Of a DNA stretch of 64,000 nucleotides, positions 52,836-63,496 are shown one piece after another. This stretch comes from Enterococcus sp. 5H (GTDB taxonomy: Bacteria; Bacillota; Bacilli; Lactobacillales; Enterococcaceae). Below the pieces are notes generated by a model. That model did no database searches, was not told the DNA's origin, and saw nothing but the letters and a program-made list of their open reading frames with translations. Made by a program: the position numbers and the translations under genes. The DNA is taken from NCBI RefSeq assembly GCF_028128615.1, contig NZ_AMDP01000002.1, forward strand, positions 372,001-436,000. The letters are read 5' to 3'. Within the stretch, counting starts at the first letter, position 1, and every line of letters starts with the position of its first letter.

Positions 52836-52898
52836 ATGACAACCATGAAGCATAACCAATTACAACTGAATAATTATTACTTTAGCTATTTTAGATGA
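52836..52898 (+). CDS. Aromatic-rich leader peptide of the aro operon
   Basis: The 20-codon ORF reads M-T-T-M-K-H-N-Q-L-Q-L-N-N-Y-Y-F-S-Y-F-R then TGA. CGGAGTGA gives a ribosome-binding site with 5-6 nt spacing. Five of residues 14-19 are Tyr or Phe (codons TAT TAC TTT AGC TAT TTT), the end products of the operon. It lies between a consensus promoter and a strong terminator, in front of aroE, the arrangement of amino acid biosynthetic attenuators. Ribosome stalling at these codons when charged tRNA-Tyr or tRNA-Phe is scarce would be the sensor. No name is assigned. Confidence 0.75.
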   Translation: MTTMKHNQLQLNNYYFSYFR

Positions 52899-53027
52899 GT
52901 TTGTATTCATAAACATTATGGATGCAGACTAGCAAGTTTGTATCTATGATGGCTAGGGGATTTTGAGATGACTTTCAGCCGCGTAGATGAGAAATCTATA
53001 GTGGCTTTTATTTTACCTATTTTTGTG
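52899..53027 (+). promoter_or_regulatory. Candidate attenuator RNA with alternative pairings
   Basis: Several competing stems are visible. The gtttgtat at about 52900 can pair with ataaac at 52909-52914; a second gtttgtat lies at about 52936. CTAGC at 52929 pairs with GCTAG at 52952. AGCC-TAGAT (52977-52988) can pair with downstream ATCTA-TGGCT (52994-53006) or with the near-identical upstream ATCTATGATGGCT (52942-52954). Which stem acts as antiterminator cannot be settled by eye. Confidence 0.55.
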
Positions 53028-53076
53028 AGGTGTTCACTGTAGATTTTTCTAAAAATTTACGTGAACACCTTTTTTG
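53028..53076 (+). terminator. aro leader terminator (attenuator)
   Basis: AGGTGTTCAC pairs with GTGAACACCT; the stem continues inward as GTA-ATTTTT / AAAAATTTAC with a bulge and is followed by TTTTTTG. It lies between the leader ORF and aroE, so it must be read through for operon expression. Confidence 0.88.
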
Positions 53077-53109
53077 TTTAGATTAAATAAATTGCTTGAG
53101 GAGGAAAAA

Positions 53110-53979
53110 ATGGATAACAAAATCACAGGTCATACCAGACTAACGGCATTATTTGCAACACCTATTCGTCATAGTGTTTCACCCATGATCCATAATACAG
53201 CGTTTCAAGCGTTAAATATTGACGCAGTTTATCTTGCATTTGAAGTAGGTACTGAAGGGTTAGAACAAGCAATTGCTTCAATCAGGAATTTGGATATGAT
53301 AGGTGCCAATTTATCAATGCCTAACAAGATTTTAGCTGTTGAATTTATGGATGAATTAAGTGAAGCAGCCCGCTTAATTGGTGCGGTGAATACAATTACA
53401 AATGATAATGGAAAGTTAACTGGTCATAATACAGATGGAACAGGGTTTATGCGGAGCCTGCAAGATATTGAAGTCGATATCATCGGTAAGAAAATGACGA
53501 TCATTGGTGCAGGTGGGGCAGCTACAGCAATTATTGTTCAAGCAGCACTAGATGGTGTGAAAGAAATTACAGTCTACAATCGTAAAGATGAATTTTATGA
53601 AAAAATCAAAGAAAAATTAGCATTTATTTCTAATAATACTGACTGTCTTATTTCATTAAAAGATTTAGCAGATGAGCAAACTTTAGCAAAAGATGTAGCT
53701 GAAAGTAGGTTACTATTAAATGCTACAGGCGTTGGAATGAAGCCTTTAGAAAACCAAACACCAATTCAAGATTTTTCAATTATCCGACCAGATCTAGCGG
53801 TTTGTGACGTAATTTATACACCAAAAGAAACAGAATTTTTAAAACAAGCCCGCTTACGCGGAGCCAAAACAAACAACGGATTAGGCATGCTGCTTTATCA
53901 AGGTGCGGCGGCATTTGAAAAATGGACGGGACAAGAAATGCCAATAGATATTGTAAAACCTATTATTGAAAACAACTAA
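53110..53979 (+). CDS. aroE: Shikimate dehydrogenase
   Basis: The 289-residue enzyme reduces 3-dehydroshikimate to shikimate with NADPH. Substrate-site residues are visible in HSVSPMIHN, LSMPNK (the catalytic lysine) and HNTDGTGF; IGAGGAATAI is the NADPH motif, and NGLGMLLYQGA ends the fold. It is the first structural gene of the aromatic operon, directly after the attenuator terminator. GAGGAGG precedes the ATG at 53110. The dehydroquinate dehydratase gene (aroD) is not in the operon. Confidence 0.96.
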   Translation: MDNKITGHTRLTALFATPIRHSVSPMIHNTAFQALNIDAVYLAFEVGTEGLEQAIASIRNLDMIGANLSMPNKILAVEFMDELSEAARLIGAVNTITNDNGKLTGHNTDGTGFMRSLQDIEVDIIGKKMTIIGAGGAATAIIVQAALDGVKEITVYNRKDEFYEKIKEKLAFISNNTDCLISLKDLADEQTLAKDVAESRLLLNATGVGMKPLENQTPIQDFSIIRPDLAVCDVIYTPKETEFLKQARLRGAKTNNGLGMLLYQGAAAFEKWTGQEMPIDIVKPIIENN

Positions 53980-54008
53980 TATAGAATTTATTGAGGAGAG
54001 AAAATACC

Positions 54009-55031
54009 ATGATCGTAATTATGAAATCAGAAGCAACAAAAGCACAAATTAAATCGGTAATCGAACGAGTAAAAAAAGAAGGTTTAGAAGTTCATTTGAG
54101 TGAAGGCAAAGAACAAACAATTATTGGCTTAGTTGGAGACACAAGAAAAATGCAAGATGTAGCTTTCAATAGTTACGAAGGGGTAGAAAATGCCGTTAGA
54201 ATCTCATTGACCTACAAATTAACAAGCCGTGAATTTCATCCAGAAAATACAGTTGTCGATGTTGATGGTGTTAAAATTGGTGATGGCAGTATGACTATGA
54301 TGGCCGGACCTTGTTCAATCGAAGGTTTAGATCAAATTCGTGAATGTGCAAGAATCGCTAAAGCTGGTGGAGCAACTATTTTACGCGGCGGAGCTTTTAA
54401 ACCAAGAACATCACCTTACGCTTTCCAAGGTTTAGAAGAAGAAGGTTTGAAATACATTCGTCAAGCTGCGGATGAACTAGATATGAAAGTTATTACAGAA
54501 GTTATGGATGAAGCTCATATTGATATGGTAGCTCAATACAGTGATATTTTACAAATTGGTGCAAGAAATATGCAGAACTTCAAACTTTTAGAAGCTGTAG
54601 GAAAAACAGGCAAACCAATTGGCTTAAAACGCGGCATCTCAGGTACAATTGATGAGTGGTTAAATGCTGCTGAATATATTGCAGCGCAAGGTAACTTTAA
54701 TGTTATTTTCATTGAACGTGGTATTCGTACTTACGAAACAGCAACAAGAAATACTCTTGATTTAAGCGCCGTTCCATTAATCAAAAAACTAAGTCATTTT
54801 CCAATTATTGTTGATCCAAGTCATGGAGTTGGTATTTGGGATCTAGTTCCCCCAATGGCACGAGCTGGAGTAGCAGCTGGAGCTGACGGACTAATTGTTG
54901 AAATCCATCCAGATCCAATCAATGCTTGGTCAGATGGACCACAATCATTAAACGAGAAAACATACCTACGTATGATGCAAGAAGTTCATATCATGGAAAA
55001 AGCGATGAAAGAAATAGCAGCATTGGCCTAA
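54009..55031 (+). CDS. aroF: DAHP synthase, type I-beta with N-terminal regulatory domain
   Basis: The 340-residue enzyme condenses PEP and erythrose-4-phosphate, the committed step of the shikimate pathway. The barrel (about 75-340) has MAGPCSIE, LRGGAFKPRTSPYAFQG, IGARNMQNF, KRGISGT, DPSHGVG and EIHPDP. The first ~70 residues (MIVIMKSEATKAQIKSVI, EQTIIGLVGDT) form the ferredoxin-like domain seen in the Thermotoga-type enzyme, where it binds Tyr or Phe and closes the active site. Feedback inhibition is therefore expected. GAGGAG precedes the ATG. Confidence 0.95.
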   Translation: MIVIMKSEATKAQIKSVIERVKKEGLEVHLSEGKEQTIIGLVGDTRKMQDVAFNSYEGVENAVRISLTYKLTSREFHPENTVVDVDGVKIGDGSMTMMAGPCSIEGLDQIRECARIAKAGGATILRGGAFKPRTSPYAFQGLEEEGLKYIRQAADELDMKVITEVMDEAHIDMVAQYSDILQIGARNMQNFKLLEAVGKTGKPIGLKRGISGTIDEWLNAAEYIAAQGNFNVIFIERGIRTYETATRNTLDLSAVPLIKKLSHFPIIVDPSHGVGIWDLVPPMARAGVAAGADGLIVEIHPDPINAWSDGPQSLNEKTYLRMMQEVHIMEKAMKEIAALA

Positions 55032-55048
55032 GTATAGGAGTTGAAAAA

Positions 55049-56110
55049 ATGAAACTCACGGTGACGTTACCAAATCATTCTTACGATTTAACGATCGAAA
55101 AAGGTTTATTAGCAGAAATTGGCAATTGGACAAAACAATTATGGACACCGCAAAAAGTTGTTATCATTACAGATACGAATGTTCAAAAACTTTATGCAGA
55201 ACAAGTTCAGAATAGTTTAAAAGAAGCTGGGTTTCAGCCATCAATCTTTGTGGTTGAAGCTGGTGAACAAAGTAAAAGTTTGACCGTAGCAGCACAAATT
55301 TATGATTTTTTGGCTGATGAAGGACTAACGCGCAGTGACGGGATTATCGCTTTAGGTGGCGGTGTGGTTGGTGACTTAGCAGGTTTTGTTGCATCGACCT
55401 ATATGCGTGGGCTGCATTTTCTACAAGTACCAACAACATTATTAGCCCAAGTAGATAGCAGTATTGGTGGAAAAACAGCAGTTAACACAACTAAAGCCAA
55501 AAATTTAGTAGGAACTTTTGCCCAGCCTGATGGTGTTTTGATTGATCCTGATACGCTAAATACACTGGAAATCAGACGAGTTAGAGAAGGTATTTCAGAA
55601 ATTATTAAATCTGCCGCTATTGCAGATAAAGAATTATGGCAACAATTGCTGGCTTTAAAAGATGAACAGGATTTATTGACACACTCTGTCGATATTATTA
55701 CAGCATGTTGTAAAATTAAACGAAAAGTAGTAGAAGAAGACGAGTTAGATAATGGCGTTCGTTTACTTTTAAATTTTGGACACACAATTGGTCATGCATT
55801 AGAAAATACAGCTGGTTATGGAGTGCTGACTCATGGAGAAGGTGTGGCAATCGGGATGAGTCAAATTACTAGAGTTGCTGAAGAAAAGGCACTTACACCT
55901 TTAGGAACAACCCAGCAACTTAATGAATTAATTCAAAAGTTTAATTTACCGATTACGACAGATAAATGGGAAAAAGAAGCGCTGTATGCGGCACTGACCC
56001 ATGATAAAAAAACACGTGGCGGTAAAATTAATATCATCTTATTGGAATCAATTGGACAAGCAAAAATTGTTCGGATTCCTATTGAAGAAATGAAGAGTTA
56101 TTTAGACTAG
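55049..56110 (+). CDS. aroB: 3-dehydroquinate synthase
   Basis: The 353-residue NAD- and zinc-dependent enzyme converts DAHP to 3-dehydroquinate. The active-site blocks are intact: [50 protein letters not shown] and the zinc histidines in [10 protein letters not shown] and [11 protein letters not shown]. This contrasts with the AroB-like protein at 44454. The ATG at 55049 has TAGGAG upstream; a longer frame from 54926 lies inside aroF and is a shadow. Confidence 0.97.
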   Translation: MKLTVTLPNHSYDLTIEKGLLAEIGNWTKQLWTPQKVVIITDTNVQKLYAEQVQNSLKEAGFQPSIFVVEAGEQSKSLTVAAQIYDFLADEGLTRSDGIIALGGGVVGDLAGFVASTYMRGLHFLQVPTTLLAQVDSSIGGKTAVNTTKAKNLVGTFAQPDGVLIDPDTLNTLEIRRVREGISEIIKSAAIADKELWQQLLALKDEQDLLTHSVDIITACCKIKRKVVEEDELDNGVRLLLNFGHTIGHALENTAGYGVLTHGEGVAIGMSQITRVAEEKALTPLGTTQQLNELIQKFNLPITTDKWEKEALYAALTHDKKTRGGKINIILLESIGQAKIVRIPIEEMKSYLD

Positions 56111-56121
56111 GAGGAATTGGA

Positions 56122-57288
56122 ATGCGATTTATTACAGCGGGAGAATCACACGGACCAGAATTAACAGCTATTATTGAAGGTTTACCGGCTGGTATGCCGT
56201 TGTCTCCAGAAGATATTAATCTGGAACTAGCTAGAAGACAAGTTGGTTACGGACGTGGTGGAAGAATGTTGATTGAAAAAGATCAAGTCAAAATTACATC
56301 TGGAATTCGTCATGGTAAAACACTTGGTTCACCAGTTACACTAATTGTCGAAAATAAAGACTGGAAAAACTGGACTTCAGTTATGTCAATTGAAGAAGTT
56401 TCAGAAAAAGAGAAAAAAATTCGTAGAGTGAACAAACCTCGGCCAGGGCATGCAGATCTAGTTGGTGGTATTAAATATCAACATGATGATCTTAGAAATG
56501 TTCTAGAACGCTCTTCTGCTCGTGAAACAGCAATGCGTGTAGCAATCGGCGCAGTTGCGAAAAAATTACTGAAGGAATTAGATATTGATGTAGCTGGACA
56601 TGTAGCAGTTTTAGGCGGAATTAAAGCAGAAATACCAAATAATTTGACAGTCAAAGAAATACAAGAACGCTCCGAAAATTCTGACGTGCGTGTGCTAGAT
56701 TCAAATGTTGAAGAAGATATGCGTCAATTAATTGACCAAACTAAGAAAAATGGTGACACTATTGGTGGTGTTGTTGAAGTTATCGTTGGCGGTGTTCCAA
56801 TTGGACTGGGTAGCTATGTTCAGTGGGATCGTAAATTAGATGCAAAAATTGCTCAAGCAGTAACTAGCATTAATGCATTTAAAGGAGTAGAGTTTGGAAT
56901 CGGCTTTGAAATGGGCTTTAAACCAGGTAGCCAAGTAATGGATGAAATTGTATGGGATGAAGCAACAGGTTACACACGTACGTCAAATAATTTAGGTGGA
57001 TTTGAAGGTGGTATGACTAACGGTATGCCAATTATCGTACGAGGCGTGATGAAACCAATTCCCACACTATACAAACCTCTTCAAAGCGTAAATATCGATA
57101 CCAAAGAACCATATAAAGCCAGTGTTGAACGTTCTGATAGTACAGCTGTTCCAGCAGCCAGCGTCGTTTGTGAAGCTGTTGTTGCAACCGAAGTAGCACA
57201 AGCGATGTTGGAAAAATTTCATAGCGATGCGTTCGATCAGATGAAAGAAGACGTTGCAGCTTATCGCCGTTATTCACAAGCATTTTAA
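56122..57288 (+). CDS. aroC: Chorismate synthase
   Basis: This 388-residue FMN-dependent enzyme forms chorismate from EPSP. It starts [14 protein letters not shown], the standard N-terminus with the catalytic histidine, then has [44 protein letters not shown] and the [12 protein letters not shown] signature near the C-terminus. It is the fourth gene of the operon, 11 nt after aroB, with AGGAGG before the ATG. Confidence 0.98.
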   Translation: MRFITAGESHGPELTAIIEGLPAGMPLSPEDINLELARRQVGYGRGGRMLIEKDQVKITSGIRHGKTLGSPVTLIVENKDWKNWTSVMSIEEVSEKEKKIRRVNKPRPGHADLVGGIKYQHDDLRNVLERSSARETAMRVAIGAVAKKLLKELDIDVAGHVAVLGGIKAEIPNNLTVKEIQERSENSDVRVLDSNVEEDMRQLIDQTKKNGDTIGGVVEVIVGGVPIGLGSYVQWDRKLDAKIAQAVTSINAFKGVEFGIGFEMGFKPGSQVMDEIVWDEATGYTRTSNNLGGFEGGMTNGMPIIVRGVMKPIPTLYKPLQSVNIDTKEPYKASVERSDSTAVPAASVVCEAVVATEVAQAMLEKFHSDAFDQMKEDVAAYRRYSQAF

Positions 57289-57316
57289 AGAAATAAAAAA
57301 TGGAGAGTGAAGCGGG

Positions 57317-58414
57317 ATGGAAAAACAAGTACTTATCATTGGACTTGGATTGATCGGCAGTTCATTAGCATTGTGTATAAAAAAGGAACACCCAAATACG
57401 ACAATTATCGGATTTGATAAACAAAAATCTTCAGAAGAATTTGCATTGAAACGAAAATTTATCGATCGGCGAGCAACAACTTTTGAACAAGAAGCTACAA
57501 ATGCAGATGTTATTTTCTTGTGTTCACCTGTCAAAAGTACCTTAGAACAATTAAAACAATTAGGTCAGCTTTCACTTAAAAAATCAGTTATTGTCACAGA
57601 TGTCGGCAGTACCAAAGAAGAGATTTTAAATACAGCTAAACAAGCTGGCTTAAATAGATTTATCGGTGGACATCCCATGGCTGGTTCTCATAAATCAGGA
57701 GTAACAGCTGCTGACGAAAATTTATTTGAAAATGCGTACTATATTTTAACGAGTTCATCTTCAAACGAACAAAGTTCTATAGACCGATTAAAAGAATTAT
57801 TAAAAGGAACAAGGGCCAAATTTGTAATTTTATCTGCAAAAGAGCATGACCAAATTACTGGAATGTTAAGTCATTTACCACATATTATCGCTGCTGGTTT
57901 AGTCAATCAAAGTAAGGTCTTTAACGAAGAACATCCTCGTTCCAGACAACTAGCTGCAGGGGGATTTCGAGATATTACGAGGATTGCCTCGTCTGATCCG
58001 CAAATGTGGACAGACATTCTGCTTAGCAACAAAGAAGCGTTAATGCAGTTAATGACTGGTTGGGAAAAAGAAATGCAACAAGTCTATCATTGGATTCAAA
58101 CTGAGGATAAAGCTGCTATTTTCCAATTCTTTTTTGATGCGAAAGAAACGAGAAATCAAATGCCGATTCACAAAGAAGGCGCAATACCAGCATTTCATGA
58201 CTTGTTTGTCGATGTGCCTGATGTTCCAGGTGTAATCGCTGAGATCACTGGTTTATTAGGCAAAGCGAATCTTTCTTTGATTAATTTGAAAATTCTTGAA
58301 ACGCGGGAAGATATTTATGGTATTTTACAATTGACCTTTAAGCGGGCAGAAGATTTAATTCTAGCCAAAAAAGCGATTGAAACAGAGACGGATTATTTAT
58401 GTTACGAAAAATAA
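57317..58414 (+). CDS. tyrA: Prephenate dehydrogenase with ACT domain
   Basis: The 365-residue enzyme makes 4-hydroxyphenylpyruvate, the tyrosine precursor. It has the N-terminal dinucleotide motif GLGLIGSSLA, SPVKST, DVGSTKEEI and GGHPMAGSHKSG, the catalytic histidine region GMLSHLPHI, and AAGGFRDITRIASSDPQMWTDI. A C-terminal ACT domain (about 295-365; VDVPDVPGVIAEITGLLG) suggests tyrosine feedback. It is monofunctional, with no chorismate mutase domain fused. It follows aroC in the operon. Confidence 0.96.
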   Translation: MEKQVLIIGLGLIGSSLALCIKKEHPNTTIIGFDKQKSSEEFALKRKFIDRRATTFEQEATNADVIFLCSPVKSTLEQLKQLGQLSLKKSVIVTDVGSTKEEILNTAKQAGLNRFIGGHPMAGSHKSGVTAADENLFENAYYILTSSSSNEQSSIDRLKELLKGTRAKFVILSAKEHDQITGMLSHLPHIIAAGLVNQSKVFNEEHPRSRQLAAGGFRDITRIASSDPQMWTDILLSNKEALMQLMTGWEKEMQQVYHWIQTEDKAAIFQFFFDAKETRNQMPIHKEGAIPAFHDLFVDVPDVPGVIAEITGLLGKANLSLINLKILETREDIYGILQLTFKRAEDLILAKKAIETETDYLCYEK

Positions 58415-58442
58415 ATTCTTTTTCTTATAGGAGTAGGAATAA

Positions 58443-59741
<1,299 letters not shown>

Positions 59742-59755
59742 GCGGAGGCAAGATC

Positions 59756-60256
59756 ATGAAGGGAATTATTTTGATTGGATTTATGGGAGCAGGAAAAACA
59801 ACGGTAGGAAAACTTCTATCTCAAAAAACTGGAATGAAACACATAGATTTTGACGATAAAATCGTTGAAGAGATTGGCATGACTATTCAAGAATACTTTG
59901 ATTTGTATGGCGAAGAAGCGTTCAGAGAAAAAGAAACTGCAGTCTTAAAACGCTATTTAGATCATAATCAAGTTGTTTCAACTGGTGGTGGCATAGTTAT
60001 GCGCTCTGAAAATCGTGAACTCTTAAAACAAATGGCTCCAGTTGTGTATTTACAAACAAAACCAGAAATCTTTATTTCTAGATTAAAACATGACCATACA
60101 ACAGTTAGACCCTTAGTTGTCTCAAAATCTGCTGATGAAATCAAACAAGTTTTTGAACCTAGAATACCTTTTTACGAAGAGAGTGCCAGTATGGTGGTAG
60201 ATACAGATGAACGGACACCAGAAGAAATTGTTGATGAAATATTAAATAAAATATAG
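59756..60256 (+). CDS. aroK: Shikimate kinase
   Basis: The 166-residue kinase has the P-loop GFMGAGKTTVGK (9-20), the shikimate-binding DFDDKIVEEIG and FREKETAVL segments, STGGGIVMR and the lid arginine in TTVRPLV. Length is standard for type I shikimate kinase. GCGGAGG precedes the ATG. It is the seventh gene of the operon, 14 nt after aroA. Confidence 0.97.
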   Translation: MKGIILIGFMGAGKTTVGKLLSQKTGMKHIDFDDKIVEEIGMTIQEYFDLYGEEAFREKETAVLKRYLDHNQVVSTGGGIVMRSENRELLKQMAPVVYLQTKPEIFISRLKHDHTTVRPLVVSKSADEIKQVFEPRIPFYEESASMVVDTDERTPEEIVDEILNKI

Positions 60257-60268
60257 GTAGGTGAGCCA

Positions 60269-61117
60269 ATGAAAGTCGGATTTTTAGGTCCAGAAGCTTC
60301 TTTCACACATACAGCAAGCAAAACGGCATTCCCTAATGAAACGTTAGTTTCGTATCATTCTATTCCTGCATGTATTAAAGCAGTTGAATTTGGTGAGGTC
60401 GACTTAGGGGTTGTACCGATTGAAAACACAATTGAAGGCTCTGTCAATACTACCGTGGATTATCTTTTTCATCAAACAAGCATACCTGTCGGTGCTGAGA
60501 TTGTTCTACCGATCTATCAGCAACTCATGGTAACGAAAAATAATACAGATTCATGGCGGGACATTACAAAAATTTTGTCCCATCCGCAAGCTTTAGCACA
60601 ATCACAAGAATTTATTCATAATCATTTTCCGATGGCAGAATTAGAAGCGACACCATCAACTGCGTATGCGGCAAATTTTGTCGCTCAACACCCGGCAGAA
60701 AAAATTGCTGCAATTGCGCCGAAGCTGTCAGCAGATACTTATGGGCTTGACATTGTTGGAAAAGACATCCAAGATGTTGCAATCAATCAAACACGTTTTT
60801 GGGTTTTAGGTGCGGAAAAAGTTAATCTACCGATTAAAGTAGAAGCCCATAAACTTACGATAGCTGTAACTATGCCAAATAATATGCCAGGAGCGTTACA
60901 TAAAGCTTTATCTGTGTTTAGTTGGCGAGAAATAGACTTAAGTAAAATCGAGTCACGTCCATTAAAAACAACCTTAGGTGAATATTTTTTCCTAATTGAT
61001 ATTAACGTTGAAAAGTCACAAGAGTTATTGGAAAATGCAATTGAAGAGTTACGTCTAATGGGTGGAACTGTAAAAATATTTGGTAACTACGCCATTCATT
61101 TAATAGACGGAGTATAA
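60269..61117 (+). CDS. pheA: Prephenate dehydratase with ACT domain
   Basis: The 282-residue enzyme converts prephenate to phenylpyruvate. It has the catalytic domain (1-180; GFLGPEASFTHTA, VPIENTIEGSVNTTVDYL, and the TRFWVLG motif with the catalytic threonine). A C-terminal ACT domain (about 195-278; MPGALHKALSVFSWREIDLSKIESRP) holds the ESRP phenylalanine-binding signature, so feedback by Phe is expected. No chorismate mutase domain is fused; that activity must be encoded elsewhere. It is the last gene of the aro operon. Confidence 0.97.
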   Translation: MKVGFLGPEASFTHTASKTAFPNETLVSYHSIPACIKAVEFGEVDLGVVPIENTIEGSVNTTVDYLFHQTSIPVGAEIVLPIYQQLMVTKNNTDSWRDITKILSHPQALAQSQEFIHNHFPMAELEATPSTAYAANFVAQHPAEKIAAIAPKLSADTYGLDIVGKDIQDVAINQTRFWVLGAEKVNLPIKVEAHKLTIAVTMPNNMPGALHKALSVFSWREIDLSKIESRPLKTTLGEYFFLIDINVEKSQELLENAIEELRLMGGTVKIFGNYAIHLIDGV

Positions 61118-61150
61118 AGATCTGCAAAGATCTTTTTATTTTTTTTTAAT
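61117..61150 (+). terminator. aro operon terminator
   Basis: AAAGATCT pairs with AGATCTTT around GCAA, a stable tetraloop, followed by a long T-rich run. The stem overlaps the last base of the pheA stop codon. Confidence 0.88.
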
Positions 61151-61228
61151 TTTTTCATTAACTAATAGGATTTTTCCTAAAGATAAGGTATGCTTATTAG
61201 TGTTGTTAATTGAAGTGAGGTGGAAATA

Positions 61229-62368
61229 ATGAGCCGTGTGGATCGTTATAAACATATACATGATAAAGCTAAACCTGTTGAAGAAAAAAAAGGCTTTAAT
61301 CCTAGAAAAGAAAAAAATCAAACAGATTTTTATGAACAAAGTAATTATGAAGATCAAAATAATTATCAAGAACAGGCAACTTTTAATGAAAATTTAAGAC
61401 AAGAACCTGTTCATTCCGACTCTAAAAAGAAACAAAAAGGTTCTTCAAAAAAAGAGAAGAAACCCAAAAAGAAAAGACGGGTTAGCTGGCTCAAACGAAT
61501 CTTTCTATTTTTTATTATTCTTATAGCATTAGCAGTAGGATTCTTTTTTAAAGGTAAGTTTTTTGCGGAGAATGATAAGTCGTTGCCAAAAGAAGAAGTT
61601 GAAACATTCAATGGCGTTACAAGTGCAAATGGTGCGAATAATATCTTAATTTTGGGTAGTGATACTCGCGGTGAAGATGCTGGTCGAGCAGATACTATTA
61701 TGGTATTACAATTAGATGGACCGTCAAAAAAACCAAAATTAATTTCATTTATGCGTGATACATTTGTTGACATTCCCGGCTATGATGCGAATAAAATTAA
61801 TGCCTCTTATGCACTGGGAGGAGCGGAATTAGTCCGTCAAACCTTAGCAGAAAATTTCAATATCCAATGCCGTTATTATGCGAAAGTCGATTTTCAATCT
61901 TTTGAAAAAATTATTGATTCTATGTTTCCTAGCGGAGTGAAACTTGATGCAGAAAAAGATTTGAATTTAGATGGAGTAGATATTACTAAAGGCAGTCAGA
62001 AAATGGATGGTCATACGTTGCTTCAGTACGCTCGTTTTAGAATGGATGAAGAAGGAGACTTTGGTCGTGTCAGACGCCAGCAGCAAGTAATGTCAGCTGT
62101 TATGGGACAATTGAAAAACCCATTAGCATTAATTCGTACACCAGAATCTTTAGGACGTTTAGTTGGCTATATGTCTACAGACGTTCCGACATCATTCATG
62201 TTGAAAAATGGTCCTTCATTGGTCTTGAAAGGTGCTGGAGGGATCGAACGTTTAACTGTTCCTGTCGATAATTCTTGGTACAATGATGAAGTTCATTACG
62301 CTGGAAGTGTGCTTCAAATCGATTTACAAATGAATCAAGAAGCGATTCAAAAATTTTTAGGACAATAA
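61229..62368 (+). CDS. LytR-CpsA-Psr family cell-wall glycopolymer ligase
   Basis: The 379-residue protein has a charged, Lys/Glu/Gln-rich cytoplasmic N-terminus (1-90), one membrane helix (about 92-113) and an extracellular LCP domain. The domain has LGSDTRGEDAGRADTIMVLQ, SFMRDTFVDIPGYDANKINASYALGG, a DFQSFEKIID segment and GHTLLQYARFRMDEEGDFGRVRRQQQ, with the conserved Arg and Asp residues of the pyrophosphate site. It transfers wall teichoic acid or polysaccharide to peptidoglycan. Enterococcal members are known as Psr. The ATG at 61229 with GAGGTGG upstream is preferred. Confidence 0.93.
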   Translation: MSRVDRYKHIHDKAKPVEEKKGFNPRKEKNQTDFYEQSNYEDQNNYQEQATFNENLRQEPVHSDSKKKQKGSSKKEKKPKKKRRVSWLKRIFLFFIILIALAVGFFFKGKFFAENDKSLPKEEVETFNGVTSANGANNILILGSDTRGEDAGRADTIMVLQLDGPSKKPKLISFMRDTFVDIPGYDANKINASYALGGAELVRQTLAENFNIQCRYYAKVDFQSFEKIIDSMFPSGVKLDAEKDLNLDGVDITKGSQKMDGHTLLQYARFRMDEEGDFGRVRRQQQVMSAVMGQLKNPLALIRTPESLGRLVGYMSTDVPTSFMLKNGPSLVLKGAGGIERLTVPVDNSWYNDEVHYAGSVLQIDLQMNQEAIQKFLGQ

Positions 62369-62442
62369 GTATTTATTTAATTATTAAGTGAATTGTGCTA
62401 TATTAATAGTGCTGTGTAAAATTAGTGAAACGAGGTTACAAA

Positions 62443-63291
62443 ATGAAAATTGCTATTGTGACAGATAGTACAGCTTACTTACCTGAGCGGATTAAAAATG
62501 CATCGAATTTGTTTGTTATTCCAATACCAGTAATCTTGGACGGAAAAATATATAATGAAGGAATTGATATTGAAGCTGATGAGTATTACGGCTTATTGAA
62601 TAATAGTCAGGAGTTTCCTACAACATCTCAGCCAGCTTTAGGTGAAGTGATTGAAATGTATGAAAGTATTGCAGCAAAAGGCTACGATACCATTATCAGC
62701 ATTCATTTATCTGCAGGTATCTCCGGATTTGTTAATACATTATTTTCTTTAACTGATTCGATTAATGGTGTGACATTATATCCTTATGACTCAAAAATTA
62801 CTAGTGTACCCATGGGACATATGGTTGAAGCAGCACTTGACTTAGTCTCAGAAAATGCTAGTCTAGAATCAATATTTACTAAATTGGATATCATTAGAGA
62901 TAATACTTATGCTTACTTAATTGTTGAAGATTTAAATAATTTAGTTCGTGGCGGTCGTTTAACTAACGGTGCTGCGTTAATAGCGGGATTGTTAAAGATC
63001 AAACCGATCTTAACATTTGAGGATGGAAAAATTATTTTATTTGAGAAAATTCGTTCAACCAAAAAAGCTTTTGCACGTGCGGAAGAAATTATCGGTAAAA
63101 GAGCTAAAGAAATTGATCGACCGGTCAAATTTTACGTGATCCATGCCAATAATTTGGCTGTAGCAGAGGAAGAAAAAGAAAAATTACAAAAAAAATATCC
63201 AGATGCAATTATTGAAATAGGCCATTTTGGTCCAGTTATCGGCACTCATTTAGGTGAAAAGGCAATCGGAATTGCCATCTCTGCTCAGTAA
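62443..63291 (+). CDS. DegV family fatty-acid-binding protein
   Basis: The 282-residue protein has the two-domain DegV fold: IVTDSTAYLP at the start, the TSQPALGE loop with the fatty-acid carboxylate-binding threonine/serine, SIHLSAGISG, and C-terminal GHFGPVIGTHLGEKAIGIA. DegV/FakB proteins present fatty acids to the kinase FakA for phospholipid synthesis. No fakA adjoins. CGAGGT precedes the ATG at 62443. Confidence 0.92.
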   Translation: MKIAIVTDSTAYLPERIKNASNLFVIPIPVILDGKIYNEGIDIEADEYYGLLNNSQEFPTTSQPALGEVIEMYESIAAKGYDTIISIHLSAGISGFVNTLFSLTDSINGVTLYPYDSKITSVPMGHMVEAALDLVSENASLESIFTKLDIIRDNTYAYLIVEDLNNLVRGGRLTNGAALIAGLLKIKPILTFEDGKIILFEKIRSTKKAFARAEEIIGKRAKEIDRPVKFYVIHANNLAVAEEEKEKLQKKYPDAIIEIGHFGPVIGTHLGEKAIGIAISAQ

Positions 63292-63295
63292 ATCA

Positions 63296-63336
63296 AAAGG
63301 AACCAAGCTGTATAAGCAGTTTCGTTCCTTTTTTAT
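63296..63336 (+). terminator. degV-type gene terminator
   Basis: AAAAGGAAC pairs with GTTCCTTTT with a 19-nt loop region and a T-run. Confidence 0.8.
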
Positions 63337-63496
63337 TTTGATAAAGTAGGTAAGGATAATTCAAACGTTTAATATTCATATCGTTCACTAGAATACAAAG
63401 ACTGTGTTACAATAACAACTAAAGTTAAAAAGAAATAATTTCAGTGGTCATTTTCCTTTAAAAGTAAGGTATACTTAAAGAAAAGGAGGCGAGTGG

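Noticed and set aside
52836-53076. T-box riboswitch upstream of aroE
   Set aside because: The conserved T-box sequence and specifier-loop elements are absent; a translated aromatic leader fits better.
54926-55048. Longer N-terminus of aroB
   Set aside because: The extension lies within aroF in another frame and lacks AroB similarity; the ATG at 55049 has a good ribosome-binding site.
55399-55785. 128-codon minus-strand frame inside aroB, and similar long antisense frames within other genes
   Set aside because: They mirror the codon structure of conserved genes, have no ribosome-binding sites and no recognisable products.
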